64,000 nucleotides of DNA, from NCBI GenBank assembly GCA_036924285.1, contig JAYKYS010000001.1, positions 4,748,501-4,812,500 on the forward strand. Reading direction: 5' to 3'. Origin of the DNA: Asterella californica (taxonomy: Eukaryota; Streptophyta; Marchantiopsida; Marchantiales; Aytoniaceae). Position numbers and translations under genes: made by a program. Below, one piece after another: positions 20,656 to 31,930 of this stretch. Position 1 is the stretch's first letter. Each line of letters starts with the position of its first letter. The notes beneath the pieces are model-generated. The model was not told the origin of the DNA. It did no database searches and saw only the letters and a program-made list of their open reading frames with translations.

Positions 20656-21936
20656 TGTCGGAGTATAATCCGTCTACCTAGGAAAGCGCCGGGCTTCTGG
20701 CTGTGGTTGTTCACTCAAGAGGTTGGCTTTCAGGTCACAATAGGGCTATAAACACTCACACAGATGTGTAAGATCTAGTAATATATCCAGAAGGCGAAAT
20801 TCAGGTCTAGCTGGCAGTAATAGGATTCGGCGGTGAACTTTGACACTCACGGAGAGGAAAACTATGAAGGTTTAGACCTCTAAACTTCCCCTACATGCAA
20901 ATGAGGTACTACTGAACTCACAGACGAAATTTCAGCCTGAGATCAAATTCTGACACGGAGATATGAACAGAAAGGTTTTGAGCAAGAAACTACGGCAATT
21001 TCTGGTACCTAGCTGGCTATTTCAACCTATAACAGGAGTTTGGCTCCATCAATTTCGAAGTTTCTTACAAGATTTGCAGTCTACAGGGTGCTGAACATCC
21101 CTGTGAAGTTGGGACTCCTGAATGTACACAGAACTGTAGATCTCCTCCTCTGAAGTCGCTGCTCTAGATTAAGAGCTTTTCAGACCCCCTCAGCTTCAGC
21201 GGCCGCCCTGAATTACTCAGTTGCTCAATCGATATGAAACTTTTTGTGAAATCGTAGCCCTGCTGGCGGAGAACACAACCTCGAAGTTTTGAAGCAATTT
21301 CCTCAAATCTGCTACGAGTGACACTGAAAACCCTAAATCCAACCAAAATGATTCAATTCTAGCACAATCCGAACTTCAATTGCTCATAACTCCGTCTTTA
21401 TTGACTCAAATCGATCGAAATTTTCACTGGAAGTGCTTGGCATGACGAGACCTCTCTCTCTGTGCTCTCAGATTTCGAAGATCCCCCACCAAATGCTCGA
21501 ACTCGCCTTTAGAGCTCTGTTTCTAAATTTAGAGTTAAACTAAAGACAAAAACAGACCAATGGGAGTTCATAGCTCCACTTGGTTGTCCTTTAGTACCCT
21601 AAACCACGTGGCAACTTAGTTTTACTCATAGGCTACCACGTCAAGCCCCCTAGAGTGCCAGCGTAAAACTTAAATTACTTAAAACAACACGCAGCCCCGA
21701 AAATTAACTTAAATCAGCTAGAAAGCGTGCATGGGCGACACGCAAATACAACCCATGAGCTTAAGTCCTATCAACATGGTAATCAACCTACTAAGACTCA
21801 AAATAGTGTTAACACCGTATGCAAAGGTGTCAAACATATATATAAACGACTAGAAGTAATATAAGCTAACTTCTAGAACTACTAAACTCAAGCGTCGGAG
21901 TAGAAATATAACATGTAGCCGCCAAGTAGCGCGACA
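20656..21936 (-). repeat. 5' LTR of N1
   Basis: A 1281-bp LTR with ends TGTCG/CGACA, nearly identical to 3966-5246. The outer flank is the ACGG target duplication (21937-21940). Confidence 0.95.
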
Positions 21937-22040
21937 ACGGGAGAAGAGCACATTGAGCGAGGATCATGCATCATCATGTGAAGAAGCTCTGGGAAGCCGA
22001 AGATATGGTTAACATTGGAGCCTTCGTATCAGTCTTCTAG

Positions 22041-23147
22041 ATGGGCATGGGGTTCTTAACCGAAGCCGATCAGAAGAAGTTGGGCTCCACCGCAGCAGCG
22101 GAAGAACATTTCGAAGTTGTACCGACTCTAGTAAGAGATGTGCAATTGGAGAGGTTCTTCGACGAAGTTGCAGCTGAAGACGCATCGGCCGATGAAGCGA
22201 GAAATCAGACAGCGTCTACTTCAGAGGCGGCTCCATCCAAAGCTGTCGAGACAACAGCCCCAGCCGAGGACGACGATGTGGTTGAGGTACCTCCGCCACG
22301 GATCAGACATAGCGGAAGGAAGAAGGTTGTAGAGGAAACTCCAAGATCGGTGCAGAAGTCGTGGAAGAAGATGAAGATGACGAGGACGACCTGTACCGAA
22401 GAAGCTGATACTGAGGAAGAAGATACTCCTCATGAGGAGAAGAAGGACGAGGAAGTTACACCAAAGACTTCTACTTCTTCGTCGACGATGGAGGCGATCG
22501 AACAACTCAATTCTTCGTCGAAGTATCTTCATGACGTTGTGGTATTGTTGCTCTTTGCTTTAGAGAGTAACAAGGGAGTCTACGAGGAAGTCATAGGTCG
22601 GCAGCTGAACTTAGCGGAGTTGGTGCAGATGATGAACTTCGGCCGAGGAAATTGGCTACATGAGAAGGAGAATTTGCGAGCAACCGTTCTTCAGACGAAG
22701 AAGGACATCAAGATGAAGGATGACGAAATCAAGAGTCTGATTCAGGAGCGCGAGGAGCTTCTTCGGCAGAAGTTGGAACAAGAGAAAGAACACGAGAAGG
22801 TTCTTTCGCTGACGAGGAAGGAGCTGAACGAGATGCGCCTTCATCGAGACAAGAACCAAGACGTTGTCGCGGAGATGACAAAGGAGATCGAAGATCTGAA
22901 GCGGCGATGTATGAGGAGCGAGGAACAGACAGCTCAACTTCGGAGCAGAGTCGAGCCTACGTTGAAGAACGACTTCGCCACTGATTTGGATACTTTGGAG
23001 CTAACACTTCTCCGAGATATTAGAGAGGAGTTTGTAGCTGCAGATGTAGAGAGTTCTTCGGGGAAGAACCGAGTAGCTATACTAGGACAACGGATAGTTA
23101 GAGAACTCCGTAAGGTTAGAGCGACTATTGAGTTCTTAGTGAGATAG
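22041..23147 (+). CDS. E1 ORF: acidic, coiled-coil protein of unknown function
   Basis: A 368-residue frame, the only long ORF of E1. I do not recognise the family. The N-terminal third is Ala/Glu/Thr-rich. Residues ~75-150 mix basic and acidic runs (TEEADTEEEDTPHEEKKDEE). Residues ~205-310 are a long Lys/Glu/Leu heptad region (EREELLRQKLEQEKEHEK), which predicts a coiled coil. There are no zinc knuckle, protease or RT motifs. In-frame codons continue upstream past a TAG just before the ATG (LWEAEDMVNIGAF), so the original protein may have begun in the left arm before N1 inserted. It could be a gag-like protein of a non-autonomous element. Confidence 0.55.
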   Translation: MGMGFLTEADQKKLGSTAAAEEHFEVVPTLVRDVQLERFFDEVAAEDASADEARNQTASTSEAAPSKAVETTAPAEDDDVVEVPPPRIRHSGRKKVVEETPRSVQKSWKKMKMTRTTCTEEADTEEEDTPHEEKKDEEVTPKTSTSSSTMEAIEQLNSSSKYLHDVVVLLLFALESNKGVYEEVIGRQLNLAELVQMMNFGRGNWLHEKENLRATVLQTKKDIKMKDDEIKSLIQEREELLRQKLEQEKEHEKVLSLTRKELNEMRLHRDKNQDVVAEMTKEIEDLKRRCMRSEEQTAQLRSRVEPTLKNDFATDLDTLELTLLRDIREEFVAADVESSSGKNRVAILGQRIVRELRKVRATIEFLVR

Positions 23148-24015
23148 CTAGGGAGTTAGCGATAGGTACTGGTGTCGTTTTAGGCACAATAGCTTCATCC
23201 GACGGTCCAGAAGGAGGCCCGACTTCTTAGGAAGAAGATCCGTCATCTTCGGGAAAATCTGTATATAAACGCTGTGTTGTTCGTGTTCAGGACCTCTATT
23301 GTGTTTTGTTATTTTACATTTTCTATTTCTTGAGTTTACGGAGCCATTGCGTTTTTTATCTTCTTCGGGGATTTATCTACGAAGTATCATAGTTTGTTGT
23401 GGTACAAATTAGTCTGGGTGCCGAAGGATTTGCTGTCGACATTTGAAATCAGAGTAGAACATTTGCGACGAGGACTGAGAATAGACCAGCATCTGCGAGG
23501 TTAGTTTACCTACGAAGACGTTTTTGGGCGAAGTTGACTTCGGAAGAAGTTGTTCTTTGGTGAACACTTAGGAAGAAGTTCAATCGGGAACTTCAGCGGA
23601 AGAAGAGTCTTCTTCGTCAGAGTTTTCCGAGAGCAGTAGTAGTTAAAGTAACTTAGTGTGAAGATACTTAGTGTTTATGATGTTAGAGGCTACCTAGTAG
23701 CACTTCAGTAGTACTTCTTCGTGTGACATTTCCGTCCGTGGCTCTGTTTTCTATGTTGTTTATCTATTTCTTGAGGTCCCTGACCTGTTTAGTATCCGTT
23801 ACGTTATTTGTCAGGATTGTCAACTCTGTCTTGTTGGATAGACTTGAGTTTGATCTCTACCGGGACTGATTTCTGCCCATGAGAATAAAATACAATCATA
23901 AAGAATCATCTTTATCACATGTTTACTACTTCTGGATGATCTTTACTTGCATCTCTGTGGGTTCGATCTTTAAATTACTACTTTCGAGTATCTTTTGATT
24001 TTCTTGTGTGTTACA
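23148..24015 (+). other. Right end of E1, LTR-like
   Basis: Non-coding. It contains TATATAAAC near 23261, AATAAA near 23885 and ends TGTGTGTTACA at the ACAAG duplication. This looks like the promoter and poly(A) part of an LTR, but no second copy is visible at the left end. Confidence 0.45.
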
Positions 24016-24760
24016 ACAAGTCATCCATCCGAGGTAGTGGATACTTATTCTTCACCGTTTGATGATTGAATGCTCGGTAATCGATGCACATCCGTAGGCT
24101 GTTATCCTTTTTCTTCACAAAAAGGACTGGAGCTCCATATGGTGACACGTTGGGTTGGATGATCCTTTTTTGCAACATCTCCTCGATTTGTGCCTTGCAC
24201 TCCTCCAATTCATGTGGTGCTAGTCTGTATGAGGCCTTACAAGGAGGAGTGCTCTCTGGAATCACCTTGATTTTGTGATCAATCCTTCATTTTGGTGGTA
24301 ACCCTGAAAGAAGATCATGGGAAAGACATCCCCATATTCTGCTATCACCTCTGTCAAGCTTTCTGGAACCTGCCCGTCGAGCCGTGCACTCGAGACTTCT
24401 CTTATTAAACTCAGAAAACAGACATCGCTATTTCGTATAGCACTCGTATCTATTACATACAAAGGCAAGTTTTGTCTTCGAGATCTCACTCTATCTCCGA
24501 AGATTTTCCACTGTTTGGTTTTCACCACTTTTCTTCGTCAATCCATTTCGAGATTATACTGCTCCATCCACGGCATTCTCAATAGGACATCATAACGGGC
24601 TAAATTGATCACTCGCCACTCAATATCTTCACGATATTCGCCTAACATAAGTTCTATCTTTCGAGGTAGGGATTCAATCTTCTCAATTTGTCCATTGGAT
24701 AGTTCCACCTCTTCACTCTCATCACTTTCTAACTCCATTCCCACATTCATAGTAGTCGAT
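24016..24760 (-). pseudogene. Ty3/gypsy remnant E0: protease end and start of RT
   Basis: Minus-strand continuation of the E0 pol at 689-2853. The segment 24750-24538 ends a retropepsin domain (ARYDVLLRMPWMEQYNLEMD, matching the usual YDVxLGMxWL block). 24528-24262 is the protease-RT linker (VIAEYGDVFP). 24265-24016 is the RT fingers with [19 protein letters not shown] and PLPRMDDLL, cut at the E1 insertion. Frames shift between the pieces. No gag or LTR of E0 is visible beyond 24760. Confidence 0.8.
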
Positions 24761-27700
24761 CGAGATAAAAAATTTTCTAGAAAATTTTCTAGAAAACTCC
24801 TAAATTTTCTAAACCCTAAAATTTTCCTAGAACTTAAGACTTGTACTAACTATCGCCTATAACGCTTTTTCTCGAAGCTGAAAGTATGAAGTCACTCTTC
24901 TCGACGGAGAGCGACTTCTGCATTCTGGAACTTAACGTCTCCTTCAGGGTGAATTTTCATCCCAAGCTAGGGGCAGCTTGTCATGCATAGCCCTAGCATA
25001 GCTCCTATTCAGCTCGATAAGCTACAAGGAAGCTTCCTTCACAACTACATACACAATGAAAAGAAAATCCTTCTGTTGCTAGTCTTCACTGTACAGACCC
25101 CACGTGCAACACGACACCGTGCTCTAGATCACGGATTATGATTGAATGGCAGTAGACTGAGTATCAAGCTAGAATTCACTCATACTCCTTATCAATTTTG
25201 CAGCTTTACTCCGATAGTTAAAGAAGTGCACGTACCCAAGCAAGACATTCACTGGGATCACATTCTTGTGGAGCAAAACATGATGCACATGCAATCCAAA
25301 TGCCTAATTATCAATTCAAGGAGTTGTTTTGCTTAGCATTTATTGGAGACATTCAAGACACACTTTCGCATGATCTATGGAATGAAGCTTGAGAAATGCA
25401 GATGAGGTCCATCGCCACCTAAAGAAGAAATTTGACATGTGCAAGAACCTGAACCAACTGATAAGAACAGAGAATCATTTTGCACAAAATGGCAATGAGC
25501 GCGAAGATATTAGCTTGAGAAAATGCTATCTCGTGTGTGTATTTGCCAATCAGCTTCACACTATATCAATCATTAATTTCTCTTATTCTCGCATAGTATA
25601 TGTTATCCTATATGATTTGCATTGCATTGAAACAAGCTCATCACCAATTGATGATCGATGATGCTACGGTTGCTGAGAAAGCAACAGACTGTTATGCAGA
25701 TTGTAAATCATCACCTGCCGCTTTGAACATAGACGGGAGCTTGCAGAAAACTGCTTCTCAAATACCAACCATCTTCCACAGACGACAGTAAATCCAAGTC
25801 GACATTCCATCTTAGTGACGCCTGACAATTATATACATGCACCTGGTCCGTTTGTTCAGGACCAGCATATCTATATGAACAAGCTGTAAGTACTTGCAAG
25901 GCTGGTGGTTGCTGGACTACAACGTGGCTAAAGTATTGCGAAGTCAGTTCCAATACTTGTATTTCCTCTTGAACAGCCAGCTGTTTCCTAAGACAATCAG
26001 TGATCACTTCAAATTCAGCTTGAAGCTTCGAGCTAGCTGGACACGTGATCATGAACATGCAGGGCGATTGCAGTTGTTTTGGAATAATATATATTGAAAT
26101 AAAATTTGTTTGAAGCAATTACAAGTCAAGTCATCTTTTGTCTTCGACCCTTGGGACCGTTTGTGCTAGTTCTATGCTTTTGGTTCCCCTCTATGTATCT
26201 TATGCCGAACCTTCAACCCTCTATCTTATACTCAAATTTTATGATCAATGGGCATTCACTCACGTGAATGCTCATGGATCACTCAGCTGACACGTCTCAT
26301 TATCATGCAATCTCACATCCCAGATAATCATGAACGTGGTACATAATATACCTTCTGGTGAATTACACGAGAAGGTTTTTATAACACAAAAAAGAAATAC
26401 TACTTAAGTCTTACGAGAATTTCACATAAAATTTGCACCACAATACGACTCCGTCTCTTCATGGATATTCGTTGAACGGAGATGTCTTGTCGAATGGCCG
26501 TTTATGGAAGTTTATCTTATAGCAGTAGCTGTTCATTACCGGATGATTGTTTAAGGACGCCCGTCCATACAAGGGTGCTCATTAAAGGACGCCGGCCGCT
26601 CATTATCTAGTGACTACTTATGACGTACGTCTTATCATGAGTGTCTCTTTATCAGCACCGATCGCTCATTATCAGATGATATGATAAAGACGTCCAACGC
26701 TTATTGCTGGATGATCGTTTAAAGATGTCCAACGTTCATGGTAGAGCGATTGGAGATAAAGACGACTGAGGCATAAGATCATCGATCGCTCATTGTAGAA
26801 CGGCCGAAGTTAACGATGATTCAAATAAGAGCACTCATAGGCGATCATTCAAAAGATCGACGTCTTTAGCTTATACAGATAACAACAACTTGCAAATAAC
26901 AACAACAAGTTGTTATTTGTATATGTTATTATTATCAATATGTTGTCATTCTAGACAATGTTGTGTGATAATCATGGTTGACTATTATAATTTCATATAA
27001 TGTGTGCAATGTTCACTGTGTGAGTTTAATTTGAATATACGTAATACAAGCATGCGTCAAAATTCAGTCAAATTATTTTATAAAGCATCATTTCATCAAA
27101 GCTTTAAAATGTGTACTTGATGAAATATTTTTGCACGGAAGTTCAGATAGAGCACATCTTAACCGTAAAGCATCCTCCATCATACTAAGTGTCTAAAGCA
27201 TTGTTGTCTAAAGCTTCATTTAATTGATCTCGCGCTTCTTCATTTGATGAATCATGATCTTCTGGTCTCCTCGCGGGGTTGTATCGATACAAGAAGGTTG
27301 TAACACCGACGGGCATTTAGACGGTTGGAAGCGGAGCTCCTGCCGATAACTCATGAACTTTGCCGTACCACCCGAAACCTCTGAATTTCTTGTGATTTGA
27401 TGAGTGTCGTAGGTTCCGAGTTGTGCTGTGGATGAAGCTTGTGACTAGGCCATGGTATTTTCGTCCCCGTTAAGTTCAGCGAGATGCCGCGTTGGCTTCA
27501 AGGCCCTCACTTCGTGATTGTCTTGTTCTTGACACTGTTGATCGTCGAGCGAAGTGAATCATTGGATCGGAAAGTGATTTAGGGGCCTCGAGTACGTGAA
27601 CGCTAGTAACGTGAGTCATGTGCAGTTCGAGTCGTATTGATCCTCTCACTTTGATGGGCGGGATTGCTCGAGATCGGTCAGCCTTTTGGCTGCTGTTCTC

Positions 27701-29679
27701 GCGTAGTTCCGTCTTGGGAAGACGGCGATGGCAAACGGAGAATCGCTCGGCCTCCCCAGACTTCCTAAGACGGAACAGCATATGAAGATCGCAATCATAC
27801 ATCTTTGCTTGTTGAGACACATGCTCATTGTAAACAATGACCCATCATTAAGAATATTTTCAATAATATAACACGTACTTGGATATTAAATATTAATAAA
27901 CTACAAAAATATATGTCTCAGCCAAATATGTTATATCCCAATGCTTCTTTTGACGAAGATGTTATCAAACCATAGTTCAAGTGACATGATGATCTCTAAC
28001 CACTTCTCTGTATTCTTGCAAATATCGATCTAGAGATGAATGTCATTTGAGTTATCCATATGATGATAATGATAGTTTTTGTTGAATGCATCATTCATAT
28101 CAATGCTAGGCTCCAATATAAATCTGTAATTGATAAATGTATCAAGATCATTATATACTTCACACGTGTCCACAACTCCATCATTGACCGAATGCCTTTC
28201 ATCAATCCATCCTAGCAAAGTAGATGAAGATTATTGAATCAACTTGTCCCCAAAGACTCACATATTCAAAGTTCATAAAACTTTTCATAGTAGAATGTGT
28301 TGATGAAATGCCATCCTAGCAAAGTAAATATTTTTCGACCATGTAAAAATTGAGAATACTACTCATTAACATTTGGTCAGGTTGGATGGATGCAAATGGT
28401 GACAAGTGTCAAATTGCAAGGATTTTATTGCAAGGATGCAATAAAAATCTCTTTCTACGAATCAATTTGGTCTGCACTTCTGACTGAACTGAACAATGTC
28501 TGCGATGTTAAAATAAGACAGAATGCAAGTCAAAATAAACAACGCATATTAAAATAAAACAATGATGTACACATAATGAAATGCATAATTTTTTTTTGTA
28601 TAGTATAGAAGAATTCAAGTCTTAAGGTTGAATGAGGAACTATGTAGACTCGAGACCTAAGGACTAATGACTATTGTTGTCAAAGATAAAGTTATTTTAA
28701 CTTTAAAGTTATCAAGCTAACTTCTGCATGATACTCTGAACAAAAAATGATACAAGAGAAATACAAGACTATGAGGCGTCCATGAACTTCATGGATGACA
28801 TATGTATCAATATACCTTATGCAAGACATTTGTTAAAAAATTAAGAATATTAGCTCTCATAACTTACGTTCCTAAGAACCTAGATGACTGATAATCATCT
28901 TTTCTCTTTGGAAAATTTTTCTATTTTACGTTTCTCTCATCTTCTGTAAAATATATGTCTGGTCTTGTTTCTTTCATATTAATCAATTTGGCATACATTG
29001 ATGAATCTCTAGTTTTTGCAAACAAGATATGTAAGATTTTATCAAGTTTTGACAATCTGTATGAATTAGGGTACTTCAGTTCTTATGACAATAGACCCGA
29101 TGGCCTAATTGTATTAATCATTTCTATCAAAATGTAATTAAGTTTCTGAAACTGATGGATGAATCTGGTAAAATTTACATCAATCTAAGTACACAATTTT
29201 CTGTTTTGACCAGGTTCTCGGCTAGGTAGGTTCCTGAAATTCTGCAATCCTCCTCGAGTTCTCCTGCTTTGGTTAGCGGTACCTAATTGTTGTTATCGGC
29301 TGTTAAAAGGAACTAAAAGAAAGATCTGAATCTAGGGTATGTGTCACAAAATTCGAATCTTTTCTATTTGTAAGTTTAAAAGATTCTTCTCACCAAAATT
29401 TATGTTTTGCTTGTGATCAAGTTCTTGAAAATATCTAACGAAGAAGAAATTTATATTTCTCAAAAGAAGTGATAATGACACTGCAGTTGTGCCCGGTATC
29501 AGACCTAGTCTACTACCGGACGTATCGTACATACGCTATGTCTAGATAGAACGTGCAACGTGTGTTGTATTCATATATATACACAAGTATCTTCTATACG
29601 AAGTAAATTTAAAACCTTTACAAAATTAATCTATATCAACGGATGATGAAAAAGTATTGATCAGATTCATTGATTTAAT
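24761..29679. other. AT-rich intergenic stretch without supported genes
   Basis: Only short, unsupported ORFs. There is a small run of repeated TTTTCTAGAAAA near 24770-24800, a degenerate repeat at 26480-26850, and a short hairpin with TTGTTATTT arms near 26895-26925. Nothing else is recognisable. Confidence 0.6.
26480..26850. repeat. Degenerate tandem repeat
   Basis: Diverged repeats around the theme CTCATTATCNGATGAT...AAAGACGTCCAACG, with spacing of roughly 50-70 bases (for example near 26530, 26590, 26670, 26700 and 26780). They are too diverged to define a unit by eye. Confidence 0.4.
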
Positions 29680-29936
29680 TTACAATATACTAAGACCTTG
29701 TTGAGATTCTTGTACCTTTGCACGAGCTTCTTTCGACTCAGACTCCTTCTCTTCGATCCGAGGTCTAAAAGCAGTCAATTCCCTTTGCAGATCCCGGAGA
29801 CATGATTCCATTTCTTTCTTTCCCTACTCTAGAATATCAATCTCCTCTACTAATACTTTAGAATACCCCTCGAACAATCTTTCTCGCTTTCTAGTTACTT
29901 CAAACTCTAATTTTCTCAATGATTCATAAGCTGCTT
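29680..29936 (-). pseudogene. Broken coiled-coil coding remnant
   Basis: On the minus strand about 85 codons read through with a single in-frame TAG near the middle. The translation is strongly Lys/Glu/Leu-rich in heptads (for example LRKLEFEVTRKRERLFEGY, then EKESESKEARAKVQESQQ), so it predicts a coiled coil. The bias is far from that of the AT-rich flanks, which suggests real former coding sequence. It could be an exon or an old element ORF similar in style to the E1 protein. I do not recognise the family. Confidence 0.45.
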
Positions 29937-31930
29937 AGTGGTAGGTGACCTTTCTAACTATGTGTGAGTGGATATGACAAGATAAAATCACATAAATCTT
30001 ATAACTAGTTTATTATTTGGCTTATATAGCTTATATTCATACCCTAGCATGAGTACTAAGAAGGACATTGGTAGATGGTCTGAGTAGTATTCTTGAACCA
30101 GTATTAGACCGAAACGGTTACTATCCTTTGCACTTGCACCTCCATGTCTCCGCTCTAACCAAAGGTGAGCATAAGAATGACAGATAGAATCTTGGTCGAA
30201 TCAACGCAACAGCCAGATTCCACATGAATTACACAAGTACGTAACCTTTGTAAACGACCGATGACAAAAGATGAACATAATGAAACCGGAGCTAGTTTCT
30301 AAAGATCCGAGAATCCCGGTTAAAAAACCCAAACTCTCAAGCATGGAAACAGTTGTTCAAAGTAGTAGCAGTTGTCCAAGCTAGTTGTTGTCTCTCTGTA
30401 GCTGTTGAAGAGATATGATCTCCAAGCAGATGTCGAAGACAAGCTTCTGTTTGGAACATTGAGACTCTGTGGTTCTCGAGAGAAAGGGGTGGATGCAGAA
30501 ACATCGACTTCGCAAGGCATCAACCTGGAAATTAAACCGGGCTCTGTTGTTGCGGTTGTGAGGAAACTCGTGATCGGAGCCGGGAAGAGGTCTCTTACCT
30601 GCTTTGCAAGGAGGGACGATTCGTTCGTAGGTCTCATCATAAGCTGTTCAATGATGATGGCTGCGTAGCTTATTAGCCTTGAGTAACTCGGTAGGCTCAG
30701 GTCAGTGGAACATCGGCCATTATACTCTTTCTACTGTACCCGGTAATCAATATGGTAGCATGGGAAATTCTTGTCCGGGCCATCCTCTGGAGCTTCATAG
30801 TAGATACTCTTAGAACCTCGGCATTCAATGTCGATGGTTCTGGAAGGTTATATAGACTAATCAAGGGTACAAGACTTCACGAGCTAATGATTAGAATAAT
30901 AAGCAGTTCATTTATTCTCTACATTACGAGTCACTAAACGTCGGTGCTACTGGCTCGTAGGTGGAAACGGGCGACAACACAAGGTTCGTTTTACTAAGAG
31001 CAATGATACACAAAGACTTTCAGGATGACGATCTGTTCGGCAGAGATTTTGAAGAGAGATATATCAACTCGTGTTACAGAATCTGCATTTGGACCACCCA
31101 GATACTGTCTGGGGATAACATTGAAATCGGTGACCGTGGGCTCTTCTTAGCTAGTGACCCTTACGTTCAATGTGCCTTTACGGCTTCCTCCGCCTATGAG
31201 AAGTAAGAGAAAGTGACCTTATCGTCATTTCAGACGACCATTGAGCTCTGGTAAGACCACTGTGAACACGACTATTGATCTCACCAACGATTCAGTCTGA
31301 TTTTGTGACCAAAGTCTGTTTCTAACGATGACGACTATACAGAAATGAAGGATAGTGCTAGGAATCCTAAGGCGCAAAGGAAGGAACCAAACAGCTGAGC
31401 TGAGCTCTTTGCTAAGCTTGAATTGAATTTGTTCTGTACAGCTCTTGGCTACTCGTCTAGCTTGGCATTTGGATCGTTCTACTCCACTTTCCAGCAAACA
31501 ACCACTACGGCACCGAGAAAGAACAATTCGACGAGTGCCAAAAGCTTCCTACGAGTTCCAGTTTACAGCTTCTCTGGAGTGGAAAAAGAACAGACAAAAT
31601 TCGTAGGCAGCTGCTCACATAGGGATGATCGCTGATCGATTTAATGCTTGCTAGCGATCATCTCTCTGTGATCGCTGGCAAGCATTCAAGCACGCTATCC
31701 CCTGACTGCGTAGAGCGAGAGGTGATCGCACGCGGTTACCCGCCTCACGCTTTGCCGTCTACATTACCTCCCAGGACCCTTCTCACTTCCGTGGAAGAGC
31801 CGGAGACTCCACGCTTCAGGTGGACATGCCTTCCACATGAAGAATCCAAGATCACTCCGCAATCTTGGATTACAGACAGTCGCTACACAACCCAGATGTT
31901 AGACTCGTCACAAGACCAGAGTACCTACGC
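29937..31930. other. Intergenic stretch, no supported gene
   Basis: Several short ORFs (30405-30668, 30961-31206, 31644-32000) show no motif or homology I can recognise. One 18-bp inverted repeat lies at 31643-31686. Confidence 0.5.
31643..31686. repeat. 18-bp inverted repeat (hairpin)
   Basis: Arms 31643-31660 and 31669-31686 with one mismatch and an 8-base loop. Confidence 0.7.

Larger units (their letters stand above)
3966..21936 (-). mobile_element. N1: full-length Ty3/gypsy element (minus strand)
   Basis: Complete LTR retrotransposon read on the minus strand: 5' LTR 20656-21936, primer-binding site near 20624-20643, gag, protease, RT, RNase H and integrase from 20579 down to 5293, polypurine tract 5247-5260, 3' LTR 3966-5246. 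The LTRs start TGTCG and end CGACA, and ACGG flanks the element (3962-3965 and 21937-21940). The two 1281-bp LTRs differ at only three positions that I found (3975/20665, 4814/21504, 5009/21699), so the insertion is recent. The gag gene is split by nested element N2. Gag-pol carries several frameshifts and two nonsense codons, so this copy cannot make its own proteins. Confidence 0.93.
2854..24015. mobile_element. E1: TG...CA element inserted in E0, host of N1 and N2
   Basis: E0's RT is interrupted exactly between 2853 and 24016, with ACAAG on both sides (2849-2853 and 24016-24020) as a 5-bp target duplication. The insert begins TGTGAAG and ends GTTACA, the TG...CA ends typical of LTR retroelements. 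Without nested N1 and N2 the element itself is about 3.2 kb: 2854-3965 plus 21937-24015. It has one long ORF (22041-23147). The right end has a TATA-like TATATAAAC (about 23261) and an AATAAA (about 23885), as expected in an LTR. I could not see a matching LTR at the left end, so the class is uncertain. It may be a non-autonomous LTR element with a lost or very diverged LTR. Confidence 0.6.

Noticed and set aside
25389..25661. Possible copia-type gag fragment (HRHLKKKFDM)
   Set aside because: Only a weak, short resemblance with stops around it; not enough to call an element.
25711..26118. 135-codon minus-strand ORF
   Set aside because: No motif, no neighbours, ordinary composition; probably chance.
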